Assembly (NCBI GenBank): GCA_036678685.1
Contig: JAZIHH010000020.1
Coordinates: 682,001 to 746,000 of the forward strand
Source of the DNA: JAZIHH01 sp036678685
GTDB lineage: Bacteria; Bacillota; UBA4882; UBA10575
Length of the DNA: 64,000 bases
Direction: 5' to 3'
Each line of letters opens with the position of its first letter. Position 1 is the stretch's first letter. Below the pieces are notes generated by a model. That model was not told the DNA's origin and did no database searches. It was given only the letters and a program-made list of their open reading frames with translations. Made by a program: the position numbers and the translations under genes. This document shows, piece by piece, positions 1 through 8,625 of this stretch.

Positions 1-182
1 ACTTTGCTGGTGACCGCTTTTTTAAAATGGCCATGGGAGATTGTTCCTACGATGAGGAGAGGAGTTAAGGTAAGGACGATTAACAAGTAAAACAGTGTTG
101 TCCGGGGCGAAAACCGTGCCTGAATTATTGGCCGGCGGGAGCCCCGGGCTTTAAATGGTCTAATCCGGCTGGAATTCATCAT
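1..182 (-). CDS. membrane protein, N-terminal part only (possible sensor kinase)
   Basis: An open frame on the minus strand begins with ATG at 182-180 and runs off the left edge, giving about 60 residues. The start overlaps the TAA of the upstream permease gene (TAATG), and an AGGTGA ribosome site lies just before it, so it is the next gene of the sugar-importer operon. Visible sequence is a basic N-terminus rich in Arg, then one hydrophobic helix (LLIVLTLTPLLIVG) and a hydrophilic stretch with a His and Lys. This layout resembles the first membrane segment of the YesM-type kinase at 54,734 in this window. The sensor-kinase reading is inference from layout and position; a chemoreceptor or cyclase would fit too. 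Confidence 0.6.
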   Translation of the reverse strand, partial: MMNSSRIRPFKARGSRRPIIQARFSPRTTLFYLLIVLTLTPLLIVGTISHGHFKKAVTSK

Positions 183-1321
183 TATTTCACCTGTTTTCGG
201 ATCTTTTCGCCCGCTTTCCTTATTCTTGGTTCCCGGTCTCTTTCCCCTCCGGCGGCCAGGTGCGGTTTCAGCCAGGGAGGAAGGGCAAGTCGGAATTTCC
301 TCCTGTCCCGCAATGACATAATGATGCTTTGCAGTACAATAAAGAGATACAGCAAGAGCCCGCTGACGATCGCTTGTAAGTTTGACTGGACGCCCGCCGC
401 CCGGATCAGTTCGTTGATGGTCAGAAGGGTCAGCGTCCCGATGGGCGCGCCCAGCAAGTTCCCCACGCCGCCGTTGAGCAGGATGCCGCCCATGACATTG
501 GCGGCGATGGCTTTTATCTCATACAAGGCCCCGTTTCCGATATTGCCGGCTCCTGTCGTCAGGAGGAAAACAAAGCCAGAGATCCCGGCGGTTAACCCGC
601 AGAGCACGTAGGAGAGGAAGATCGTTTTTTTGACGTTGATCCCGAGCATCCGGGCGCTTTGACGGTTGCCGCCCACCGCATAGAGATTGCGCCCGAAACG
701 CGACCACTTCATGAGGACGGCGTAGAGCACAACAAGGACCACCACCACGATGACGCCCGGTTTGATTTCACACGGGATGAAAACGCCCAGCCGGTTTACG
801 GTGCCAAGCCAAGGAATCTCGATTGTAAATCGCCGCAAAGCAACAAAAGCAGGCACGGTCACGTTGAGCGGCTCTTTGTGGAGGGTCGTCAGCAGCCCCT
901 GCGCCAAGAACATCCCGGCCAGCGTTATAATAAACGGCTGGATTTCAAGGTAGGCAATGAGGTAGCCATGCATGAGCCCAAAGGCGAGCCCGATCCCGAG
1001 CGCCAGAAAGAAGGCGCCCCAGATGTTCCCCGTTCCCGATTGGAGCAACACGGCGCAGGCCATGGTGACCAGGCCGCAGACGGCGCCGACGGAAATATCG
1101 ATCCCGCCTCCGATCATAACAATGCACATCCCAAGGGTAACGATAAAGAGCGCCGCGTTGAGGTTGAAAAAGTCAAAGAAGGTCTGAAACTGCCGGAAAC
1201 TAACGGGAAAACTGAGCAGGGCAATCCCATACATCAGGAGAAAGATAATCCCGGCGATGATAAAAAGAAGCGTCGAATTCGACATTCTTGTTCTTGGTTT
1301 GGTCGGATTCAGGGTTCCCAT
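182..1321 (-). CDS. yjfF: sugar ABC transporter permease, YjfF type
   Basis: This is an inner-membrane permease of the ribose/galactofuranose ABC importer family (379 aa, BPD_transp_2 fold). Many hydrophobic helices are visible, with the family signature GGGIDISVG near residue 70 and the cytoplasmic EAA-like stretch GGNRQSARMLGI near residue 220. It starts 1 bp after the preceding permease stops. Gene order binding protein, ATPase, permease, permease matches E. coli ytfQ-ytfR-ytfT-yjfF, a galactofuranose importer, so this is called the YjfF partner. The charged C-terminal tail of about 35 residues is longer than I expect. The substrate is inferred from gene order and family resemblance only. 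Confidence 0.85.
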   Translation of the reverse strand: MGTLNPTKPRTRMSNSTLLFIIAGIIFLLMYGIALLSFPVSFRQFQTFFDFFNLNAALFIVTLGMCIVMIGGGIDISVGAVCGLVTMACAVLLQSGTGNIWGAFFLALGIGLAFGLMHGYLIAYLEIQPFIITLAGMFLAQGLLTTLHKEPLNVTVPAFVALRRFTIEIPWLGTVNRLGVFIPCEIKPGVIVVVVLVVLYAVLMKWSRFGRNLYAVGGNRQSARMLGINVKKTIFLSYVLCGLTAGISGFVFLLTTGAGNIGNGALYEIKAIAANVMGGILLNGGVGNLLGAPIGTLTLLTINELIRAAGVQSNLQAIVSGLLLYLFIVLQSIIMSLRDRRKFRLALPPWLKPHLAAGGERDREPRIRKAGEKIRKQVK

Positions 1322-1322
1322 T

Positions 1323-2435
1323 CTACTCCTCCTTCTTCACAGAACTGTCCGTGATGGAAACAACCGCCTTGTTTAGTCCTCCTGTCTGGCGTACGGAGTA
1401 GCCGGCGACGAACGTTTTTGCCTTGTCCAGGAATTTCCTGGCAGAGACCCTGACCACCGGCGAGGCAATGACCATGAGAATGATAATGAAGACCGCCTTG
1501 AAGGCCTTGATGGCTTCGGGGTTTACTTCCAGCCGGAGCAGGGTCCTGTTCAGCACCTCGATGGTGTACGCGCCGATAATCGAACCGGTGATACTGAACT
1601 TCCCGCCGCCCAGCGAGTTTTCGCCTAGGGCGACGGCCAGGATCGCGTCCATCATGATGAACTTGAGCAGGTTGACACTGTCGTGGCGCCCTGCCTTGTT
1701 TACCGCAATGAAACCTGCGATCGCGCTGCAGACTCCCATCAGCAAAAAGGTCAGGAAGATAACCTTTTTCGGATTGATCCCGTTCAGCCGCGCCGCGCTG
1801 GGGTTGATGCCCACCGCCTCCACATAGAGCCGGAGATTGGTGGTCTTGAGGACCACGGCCACGAGCGCGAGGAAAACGGCGGTCAGGATGATCGGCGTCT
1901 GGATGGGCACGCCCGGTATGACGGTGCCGATTTGGTTCGAGATCGGGTTTGCCAGGATGGGCGATACTTTGCCGTCAATAATAAACGCGATCGACCTGCC
2001 CCCTAAAAACAGGATGAGGGTCGCCACCATGGGCTGAACATTGAAGAACGAAACCAGGGTACCGTTGAAGGCGCCGATCACGAGCCCGGCTACGCAGCTG
2101 ATGAGGAAACCCGCCAGGATGGTCCAGATGGTGACCTCGCCGGCCTGCAAAACGTACTGGACGAAGATGGCGGAAGAAATGGCGCCACTCTCCCCGATAC
2201 TGATGTCCTGCCCGCGGGCGGCCGCCGTAACCAGAGTCATTCCGACGGAGAGAATAACCAACTCCGAGGCGCCGAAGAGGATATTCGGGATGTTCCCGTA
2301 AAAGACCCCGTTGACCATGGTAATTTTGAAGTAATCGGCGCCTTTAATCAGGTTAATGATCAGGAGGATCACCAGAACCGAGAGGGGAAGAAAGAGATGG
2401 GACAAACGATCGAACTGTGCTTTTAACCTTGGCAT
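1323..2435 (-). CDS. ytfT: sugar ABC transporter permease, YtfT type
   Basis: This is the first of two paired membrane permeases of the sugar importer (370 aa). It has about ten hydrophobic segments and the family motif ARGQDISIGESGAI near residue 75, which corresponds to the GxxDxSxG signature of RbsC-like permeases. The conserved cytoplasmic loop AVGINPSAARLNGI lies near residue 215. It starts with ATG one base after the ATPase gene stops and has a GGGGGG ribosome site inside the end of that gene, so the two are coupled. It probably forms a heterodimer with the downstream YjfF-like permease. Assignment rests on family motifs and operon order. Confidence 0.86.
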   Translation of the reverse strand: MPRLKAQFDRLSHLFLPLSVLVILLIINLIKGADYFKITMVNGVFYGNIPNILFGASELVILSVGMTLVTAAARGQDISIGESGAISSAIFVQYVLQAGEVTIWTILAGFLISCVAGLVIGAFNGTLVSFFNVQPMVATLILFLGGRSIAFIIDGKVSPILANPISNQIGTVIPGVPIQTPIILTAVFLALVAVVLKTTNLRLYVEAVGINPSAARLNGINPKKVIFLTFLLMGVCSAIAGFIAVNKAGRHDSVNLLKFIMMDAILAVALGENSLGGGKFSITGSIIGAYTIEVLNRTLLRLEVNPEAIKAFKAVFIIILMVIASPVVRVSARKFLDKAKTFVAGYSVRQTGGLNKAVVSITDSSVKKEE

Positions 2436-2436
2436 C

Positions 2437-3939
2437 TTATTTACCCCCCTGTGCGATCATGTGCATCACATTTTGCTCCGTCAAATCCGCCCCCCTGAGT
2501 TCGCCGACAATTTCCCGGTCTTTCATCACGATCAGGCGCGAACAGACGCGAAGCATTTCGTCGATTTCCGAGGAGATGAAGGTCAGACTCATCCCGTCCG
2601 CTGCGAGCTTGAGCACAAGTTTTTGAATCTCCACCTTGGTTCCGACATCGATTCCCCGGGTGGGTTCATCGAGGATCAGGTACATAGGGTGGGTGAGCAG
2701 CCAGCGGGCCAGAATTACCTTCTGCTGGTTGCCGCCGGAAAGGGATTTGATTGGCGTGTCGAGGGACGGCGTTTTAATCTCCAGTAACTGTATATACTGG
2801 TTGGCAAACTCCTCGGCCTGTTTCCGCGAAAGCGGCTTAAAAAAGCCTTTCATCACCTGCAAGGCGAGGATAATATTGTCCCGCACCGAAAGCTCGTCGA
2901 TGATCCCGTCGCTCTTGCGGTCCTCCGGCAGATAGCCGATCCCCTGTTTCATGGCGTGCAGGGGTGTCTTGATCTTCACCCGCTTGCCGTTTATTTTGAC
3001 TTCCCCGCCGGTCACCTTGTCGGCGGCGAAGATGGCGCGCACACTTTCGCTGCGCCCCGAGCCGAGCAGCCCGGCAAAGCCGTTCACCTCGCCCTTATGG
3101 ATTGCGAAATCGAAAGGTCTTACCCCGGCGGCGCTCGAAAGGGCCTTCGCCTCGAAGACCGGCACGCGGTCACCGGATTTAAGCAGTTCGTGTTTTTGGA
3201 TCGCCGAAATATCGCTCAGGGCCTTACCCATCATCTTCGAGACCAGTTCGATTTGGGGAAGCGCGGATGTTTGGTATTCGCCGATTAACTTCCCGTTGCG
3301 CAGCACCGTAATCCGGTCGCTGATCTCGTAGACCTGATCGATAAAGTGGGTAATGAAGATGATCCCTACCCCCCGGGCTTTCAGTTGGCGCATGAGAGCG
3401 AAAAGTTTTTTCGTTTCATCCTCGTCCAGGGAGGATGTGGGCTCGTCCAGGATGAGGATCTTGCAGTCCATATCGACGGCGCGGGCAATCGCGATCATCT
3501 GCTGGACGGCAATCGAGCAACTGGCGAGTTCCTGGGCCGGGCTCGCGGGAATGCCAAGGGAACTGAGCATCCCGGCCGCCCGTTCGTTCATCTGCTTCCA
3601 TTTAACGAAAACATCCCGGCTTCGGCCGATAAACATATTTTCGGCCACGGTCAAATTGGGGCAGAGCGCAATCTCCTGGAAGACCGTGCCGATCCCCATA
3701 TTCTGCGCCTCCTGCGGCGATTTAAAATGAACCGGCCTTCCCTCTAAAATGATCCGGCCGGCATCCTTCTCGTAAACGCCGTTCAAAATCTTGATCAGGG
3801 TCGACTTGCCCGCGCCATTTTCGCCCATCAGGGCATGGATTTCACCCTTGCGGAGCACGAAGTCAACGTTGTCCAGAGCTCTGACCCCGGGAAAGGATTT
3901 GCAGATCCCCTCCATTTTGAGGATGATTTCCGACTGCAA
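2437..3939 (-). CDS. ytfR: sugar ABC transporter ATP-binding protein, YtfR/RbsA type
   Basis: This 500 aa protein has two fused ABC ATPase domains and drives the sugar importer. The first domain has Walker A GENGAGKST near residue 39 and Walker B ILILDEPTSSLD. Its signature is degenerate (SCSIAVQQ). The second domain has a degenerate Walker A (GLLGSGRSE) but a good signature LSGGNQQKV and Walker B LILDEPTRGIDVG, the usual asymmetry of RbsA/MglA proteins. The start is TTG at 3939, chosen because an AAGGAGG ribosome site lies about 7 bases upstream. It sits between the binding protein and the permeases in one operon. Family assignment is very secure; the sugar is not shown. Confidence 0.9.
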   Translation of the reverse strand: MQSEIILKMEGICKSFPGVRALDNVDFVLRKGEIHALMGENGAGKSTLIKILNGVYEKDAGRIILEGRPVHFKSPQEAQNMGIGTVFQEIALCPNLTVAENMFIGRSRDVFVKWKQMNERAAGMLSSLGIPASPAQELASCSIAVQQMIAIARAVDMDCKILILDEPTSSLDEDETKKLFALMRQLKARGVGIIFITHFIDQVYEISDRITVLRNGKLIGEYQTSALPQIELVSKMMGKALSDISAIQKHELLKSGDRVPVFEAKALSSAAGVRPFDFAIHKGEVNGFAGLLGSGRSESVRAIFAADKVTGGEVKINGKRVKIKTPLHAMKQGIGYLPEDRKSDGIIDELSVRDNIILALQVMKGFFKPLSRKQAEEFANQYIQLLEIKTPSLDTPIKSLSGGNQQKVILARWLLTHPMYLILDEPTRGIDVGTKVEIQKLVLKLAADGMSLTFISSEIDEMLRVCSRLIVMKDREIVGELRGADLTEQNVMHMIAQGGK

Positions 3940-4034
3940 GCCAAGACCTCCTTACTGGTATCATAGAAATGAACGGCAGTGCGGTTGGCCGGAGAGACCC
4001 CGGACCCCGCACTGCCTTAAGGAAGACCCGGGAA

Positions 4035-5024
4035 CTACCTCGTGATTACTCCCTTGCCCGGATCGGGATTGATCCCGTATTTTTCGATATGTTCATCGGT
4101 GATCGTGTCCGTGTCCAAGATTATCTCTTCCTGATAGACGATGCCTTTGGGGATGTTGCCGCTTTTGATCCACTGATCAATCTGGCCGGCCATACGGGGA
4201 TTGCACTGCACATCGGCGTTCCAGTAACCGGCCTGTACGTTGCGGAGGGCAAAACGGTTAAAGTCGAAACCGATGATCTTGACCTTCCCGTTCTTCCCGA
4301 AGCTGATCCCGGCCGCTTCAAGGGCCTGACAAGCTCCTTGCGCCATTCCGTCGTTCTGGGCATAGATGACGTTGAAATCCTTTCCGGCGGCAATCGCGGC
4401 TTCCACTACTTTGCGGGCTTCCTCAAGACTCCAGGTGTCGCCGCCCGTTCCATCCCACACAATGTTGAGTTTGCCTTCTTCGGCGGCTTTAAGCACCGGG
4501 GCGCTGCGTCCGATTTCCGCGGCGCTCCCCAGCTGCCCGCGAATGAGGATGAGATTGATCGGTTTCGGAACATTCTTTAAAACCCAGTCGGTTGCCAACT
4601 GACCCTCATAATGCATATCGGAGATAAGCGCCGCCTCATAGTTCGCGGGATCCGTGTCAATTGCCCGGTCAAAGAGAATAACCTTGACGCCGGCTCTTTT
4701 TGCCGCCAACAGGACGTCGTCCCATCCGGAGGCGTGGGCGGCGGAGATCAGGAGATAGTCGACGCCGTCGCGAATATACCCCATGGCCGCCGCCATCTGC
4801 TCATTGACGTCGGCGGTGTTGGTTTGTCTGGCGTCATAGCCGTTTTCCCTGGAGAAGACCCGGTTCATATCTTCAACATTGGCCTGACGGTAGCCGGATT
4901 CTTCCGGTGGCAAATTGACAATCCCAACCCTAATCAGTTTTTCTTGAGCTGACAATCCACACGCGGTAGAGAGAACCAAAACAACCGCTAACAGTAACAA
5001 TCCCACTCTTGTCAACCTTTTCAT
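4035..5024 (-). CDS. ytfQ: sugar-binding protein, YtfQ type
   Basis: This is the secreted or membrane-tethered substrate-binding protein of the importer (329 aa). A basic start and hydrophobic core (MKRLTRVGLLLLAVVLVLS) form a signal peptide. A Cys follows at STAC, but the residue at -3 is Ser, so lipoprotein processing is doubtful. The body is Peripla_BP_4-like, with SGYR near residue 43, ASGWDDVL near residue 108 and YAQNDGMAQGA near residue 225. These positions match the galactofuranose-binding E. coli YtfQ as I recall it. It starts at ATG with a GAGGAGG ribosome site and leads the operon. Ligand identity is inferred. Confidence 0.85.
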   Translation of the reverse strand: MKRLTRVGLLLLAVVLVLSTACGLSAQEKLIRVGIVNLPPEESGYRQANVEDMNRVFSRENGYDARQTNTADVNEQMAAAMGYIRDGVDYLLISAAHASGWDDVLLAAKRAGVKVILFDRAIDTDPANYEAALISDMHYEGQLATDWVLKNVPKPINLILIRGQLGSAAEIGRSAPVLKAAEEGKLNIVWDGTGGDTWSLEEARKVVEAAIAAGKDFNVIYAQNDGMAQGACQALEAAGISFGKNGKVKIIGFDFNRFALRNVQAGYWNADVQCNPRMAGQIDQWIKSGNIPKGIVYQEEIILDTDTITDEHIEKYGINPDPGKGVITR

Positions 5025-5341
5025 CCTTTAACCTCCTCTCATTTTTTGACCGCAACAAGGCAACCCATTCATCCAACGTTTCGAAAATTACCTTTGCGTT
5101 TCGTTTCTCCGGCCTGTTAATACCCCCCTTTTTTCTCCTTTTTCTGTTTTTTACAGTAAAGCGGCCTTTACCAACCGGGCGGCCGCCTCTTCTTGTTAAC
5201 CTGTTATTAATATAATAAAAAAAAGGCAGGGCAAATAGAATAGAGATTTTTTGAATATGCTGTAATAATTTTGCTGTGCAAGGAAACCCGCCCCGCCGGC
5301 GCCCAGAGAAGGAAGAGCCCGCAATTTGCCCCGAAAGAAAA
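5025..5341 (-). promoter_or_regulatory. upstream region of the sugar-importer operon
   Basis: There is no convincing gene here. The minus strand holds the operon's ribosome site (GAGGAGG), an A/T-rich tract near 5,205-5,225, and a possible TTGCCC/TATATT-like promoter around it with a short spacer. The promoter call is weak. I saw no clear operator palindrome or riboswitch. Confidence 0.3.
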
Positions 5342-5403
5342 GGAGACCGGCTCCAAACCCCGATGTTTAATTTGAAGGAAAAACATCGGGAGGAGCGGTC
5401 TCC
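5342..5403 (-). terminator. terminator of the hybrid cluster protein gene
   Basis: This is a long interrupted hairpin: the outer 7 bp stem GGAGACC/GGTCTCC, a 4 bp CTCC/GGAG step, then a 10 bp stem CCCGATGTTT/AAACATCGGG. Read on the minus strand it is followed by TTTTCTTT and lies 35 bases after the hcp stop. Confidence 0.8.
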
Positions 5404-5437
5404 ATCACTGATGAACGGGTAAAAACCGTTGAAAGCT

Positions 5438-7004
5438 TTATCCCAGGACCGCCTTCAAGTCCTCATCCGGTGTGCTAACCGGCCGGATCTGGAATTTCTC
5501 CGCCAGCACCTGCAGGACGTTTTGGGAAATAAACGCCGGCAGGGTCGGACCGAGGAAAATATTCTTTATGCCCAAGGAAAGCAAGGTTAGTAAGATAGAG
5601 ACGGCCTTTTGTTCATACCACGATAAAACCAGGGTAAGGGGAAGTTCGTTTACACCGCACCCAAAGGCCTCGGCCAAAGCCGTGGCCACCCGGATGGCCG
5701 AATAGGCGTCGTTACATTGCCCCATATCCATCAACCGGGGCAGGCCGTTGATTTCTCCCAGATCAAGGTCGTTGAAACGGTACTTGCCGCAGGCCAGGGT
5801 GAGAACAATGGTGTCGGCGGGAGTTTTACGGACAAATTCGGTATAGTAGTTTCTTCCGGGCCGGGCACCGTCGCAGCCTCCCACCAGGAAGAAGTGTTTA
5901 ATGGCGCCGGTTTTGACCGCTTCAATTACTTGGCCGGCCACGCCCAGGACGGCATGGTGGCCAAACCCGGTGGTCAGTTCGGTACCGCCGTTGATTCCGG
6001 TCAGCCGGCGGTCTTCCTCCCAGCCTCCCAGTTCCAAGGCTTTATTAATCACCGGGGAAAAATCCTTCTCGCCGTTCCGGCCGGGGATATGGACCAGGCC
6101 AGGGTACCCGACGACCGCTGTGGTAAAGACCCGGTCGGCATAGGAAGGCTTGGGCGGCATCAGGCAGTTGGTGGTGAAGAGTACGGCGGCGGGTACACCG
6201 TCCAACTCTTTCTGTTGGTTTTGCCAGGCCGTACCGAAATTGCCTTTTAAAGTGAGGATATTTTTTCAGTTCCGGATAGGCGTGGGCCGGCAACATTTCC
6301 CCGTGGGTATAAACATTGACTCCTTTGCCTTCGGTCTGGATGAGAAGCTGCTTCAGATCATGGAGGTCATGACCGGAAACGATAATAAAGGGTCCTTTTT
6401 CTATGATGGTGCTCACCTTGGTCGGTACCGGATGCCCAAAGGCGGAAGTATTGGCTGCATCAAGCAGGGCCATGCATTTGAGATTCATTTCTCCGCATTC
6501 CATCAGGAGGTCCAGCCATTCCTCAACCGTATGGGTTTCCCCAATCGCCCGCATTCCCTTATAAAACCAGGCGGTAAGTTCTTCATCTTTTTTCCCAAGA
6601 ACATAGGCGTGCCAGGCATAGGCCGCCATACCGCGGATTCCCAACAACAAGGTGGAACGCAGGGAAACCGTATCGGGGTCTCCGCTCCATAACTCACCCG
6701 GAGGCAGGTCGGGGGCGCCGCCCAATTTCTCCTTTTCTTCCCGCACGAGCGCAGTCAATTCTTTAATCCGGCTTTCGTCAAAATTGACATTGGTAATGGT
6801 GGCAAATAAACCTTGCATCATTAATTCATCAGCCCGTGGTGACGGTTTTTTATTTTCCGCGGCCCGGGCCAACCCCACCAGGGCGCCGGTCAATTCATCC
6901 TGGGCGTTGGCCACAGCGGGTGTTTTTCCGCAAACACCCGTCTTGACACAGCCCTTGCCGCCGGCGGTTTGCTCGCACTGAAAACAGAACATATTGCTCA
7001 TCAT
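5438..7004 (-). pseudogene. hcp: hybrid cluster protein (hydroxylamine reductase), frameshifted
   Basis: Hcp is a cytoplasmic Fe-S protein that handles NO and hydroxylamine stress in anaerobes. The N-terminal part (7004 to about 6248) has the cluster motif CFQC with further Cys at GKGC and TGVCGK, a Cx2Cx8Cx5C spacing typical of anaerobe-type Hcp. The C-terminal part carries TTNCLMPP, the GGCDGA and LTLACGKYRF stretches, which provide hybrid-cluster ligands. The two halves are in different frames. A run of four T at 6245-6248 (A on the coding strand) has one base too many: removing it restores KGNFGTAWQNQQ across the joint. Total length is 1,567 bp, one more than a multiple of three. Either a real frameshift or a consensus error; all else looks intact. 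Confidence 0.88.
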
Positions 7005-7080
7005 TTCGCCCTCCTTATTTTTGCCATCGCTACAGATACAGACACCCCGGGTGTTTCACTGAATCCGTATTGCGATTTTA

Positions 7081-7127
7081 ATTCTATTGTATTAGAATAA
7101 TCATGGTAAAGCAGTAACCATTGTTAC
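7081..7127. promoter_or_regulatory. candidate Crp/Fnr operator and hcp promoter
   Basis: Between hcp and the divergent regulator lies GTAAC-CATT-GTTAC (7114-7127), a perfect 5-4-5 palindrome with the spacing of Crp/Fnr sites. On the minus strand a TAGAAT -10 (7086-7081) follows at a distance that puts the palindrome centre roughly 42-47 bases upstream of a start site, as for a class II activator. That -10 is itself half of the repeat ATTCTA/TAGAAT. The function is inferred. Confidence 0.55.
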
Positions 7128-7222
7128 CAACAGCGGGGTGATGACCGATTTATACCGAATGGAAAAGGACCTTAACAGCATGCCCTTTATTTACCGGGGT
7201 TGATGAGGAAGAACTAAACATC

Positions 7223-7840
7223 ATGTTGCAATGTTTAAACCCGGCGTTGCGAAAATACAAAAAGAATGAGTATTTATCAGTTCAGGGCGATGATTTTTAC
7301 GCCTTGGGAATCCTCCTGGCCGGCGAAGCAATGGTCGTTAAGGATAACGCGGCCGGGCAAAGAACGATTATGACCGTTTTGGGCGAGGGAGATATTTTTG
7401 GGGAAACCGCGGCTTTTTCCGGGGAGAAAAAATGGCCGGCTTCGGTTATCGCCCAAAGGAATTGTCAAGCGCTCTTTTTACCGCCGGAAAAGATCACCGG
7501 CAATTGTTGCCGGCAATGCCCCAGCCACCGGCGGTTAATCACCAATATGCTCAGGATTGTTTCCGATCGGGCGCTGGCGCTGAGTAAAAAAGTGGAATAC
7601 CTGTCGATAAAGAGTATACGGGGGAAGATCGCCACTTTTTTGTTTGAACAATACCAGAAGCAGGGGTCGGCCACTTTCATGTTGCCGCTGAAACGGAATG
7701 AGATGGCGGAGTTTCTGAATGTGGCGCGGCCTTCCCTCTCCCGGGAGATGTGTAGAATGCGGGAAGAAGGAGTAATTGATTTTCACCGCTCTTCAATTAA
7801 GATTAAGAACGTGGAGGCCTTAAAAAGTATGATCGAATAG
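7223..7840 (+). CDS. Crp/Fnr family regulator next to hcp
   Basis: This 205 aa transcription factor has a cyclic-nucleotide-like sensor domain (GILLAGEAMVV, GEGDIFGETAAF) and a C-terminal winged helix (EMAEFLNVARPSLSREMCRM, residues about 160-180). It is divergent from hcp, the usual place for an NO- or redox-responsive activator of the HcpR/DnrD kind. A CCRQC cluster near residue 95 could bind a metal or Fe-S centre. The annotated ATG is probably not the true start: the same frame continues upstream to 7145 and encodes a family-like lead (ACPLFTGVDEEEL) with no start codon. An ATG at 7141 lies one frame off, so a single-base shift near 7170 is likely. Confidence 0.8.
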   Translation: MLQCLNPALRKYKKNEYLSVQGDDFYALGILLAGEAMVVKDNAAGQRTIMTVLGEGDIFGETAAFSGEKKWPASVIAQRNCQALFLPPEKITGNCCRQCPSHRRLITNMLRIVSDRALALSKKVEYLSIKSIRGKIATFLFEQYQKQGSATFMLPLKRNEMAEFLNVARPSLSREMCRMREEGVIDFHRSSIKIKNVEALKSMIE

Positions 7841-7881
7841 GGAATAGGGCCGGGGTCATCTTCATGGCCGGCCCGGTCACT

Positions 7882-8397
7882 CTATTCTTCCCGTTGGATT
7901 AACCCGCAGGCCAGCCGGCGACCGGACGCCTCGCCAGGTTGCGACCGGTAATCGTCGGGGTTTTCATGGATGATTACCGACCTGCCCACGACCTCGGCGA
8001 CTTTGAACCGGTTGGTGAAAAACGTCATGGTCGCCAGACCACTGTTGGAAAAGAGCACCGGGAAATCGCCGGCGTGGTTCCCGTGGGGTTGCCGGTCCGG
8101 GTTCCAGTGGGGCCCGGCGGCGGCGAAGGGATCCGCGGGGTCGCCGATGGTGCAATCGCCTTTTTCATGGATATGAAATCCGTGGGGTCCAATAGGCGGT
8201 TTTCCTTCCCGGGCGGGTTGATAAGGCGGAAGACCTTCTACGTGTACAAAGACTTCCACCCCGCCCGGAACGTCTTTAAAACGGACTATACCGTGGATGT
8301 CCGGTGCGAGCGGTCCTCCGGTTAATACGGCCGCCGCTTTCCGGATCTCCCCCGCACACCCGGTTACCGGCGGGGTGGATTTTTCTACGTGACCCAT
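7882..8397 (-). CDS. sodC: Cu/Zn superoxide dismutase
   Basis: This enzyme dismutates superoxide. All expected ligands are visible: copper His in HGFHIH, the bridging and zinc His in HWNP and HGNHAGDFP with its Asp, the late copper His in SVIIHENP, and the active-site Arg in GRRLACG. The disulfide Cys pair is present (GDC and LAC). I chose ATG at 8397, with a GGAAGGGG ribosome site 8 bases upstream, over a TTG at 8517 that lacks one. This gives 171 aa and no signal peptide; the longer form does not add one either. Most bacterial SodC proteins are exported, so the predicted cytoplasmic location is odd. It ends 42 bases past the convergent regulator gene. Confidence 0.88.
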   Translation of the reverse strand: MGHVEKSTPPVTGCAGEIRKAAAVLTGGPLAPDIHGIVRFKDVPGGVEVFVHVEGLPPYQPAREGKPPIGPHGFHIHEKGDCTIGDPADPFAAAGPHWNPDRQPHGNHAGDFPVLFSNSGLATMTFFTNRFKVAEVVGRSVIIHENPDDYRSQPGEASGRRLACGLIQREE

Positions 8398-8625
8398 GTT
8401 TTTCGCCCCTTCCAAGGAACTTTCTTCTTGACATGATATTAATTGCCCGGTAACTTTGTTCCCCGGGCGGCAGAGTATGAAGGCGGTGATCCCGGTCCCG
8501 CCACCTGTTTTTTTCAAACAGAACCAACCTCACAAAATTGCAAGAAACAGCGGCCGGACGGTATAGAAGGATAAATAATGGGAAAGGACGAAAACGGAGG
8601 ATAGGAAAAGCAGGGAGGAGTAAGC

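Noticed and set aside
659..1354. 231 aa plus-strand ORF over the permease gene
   Set aside because: It is an antisense shadow of the permease. It is full of charged residues and lacks a ribosome site.
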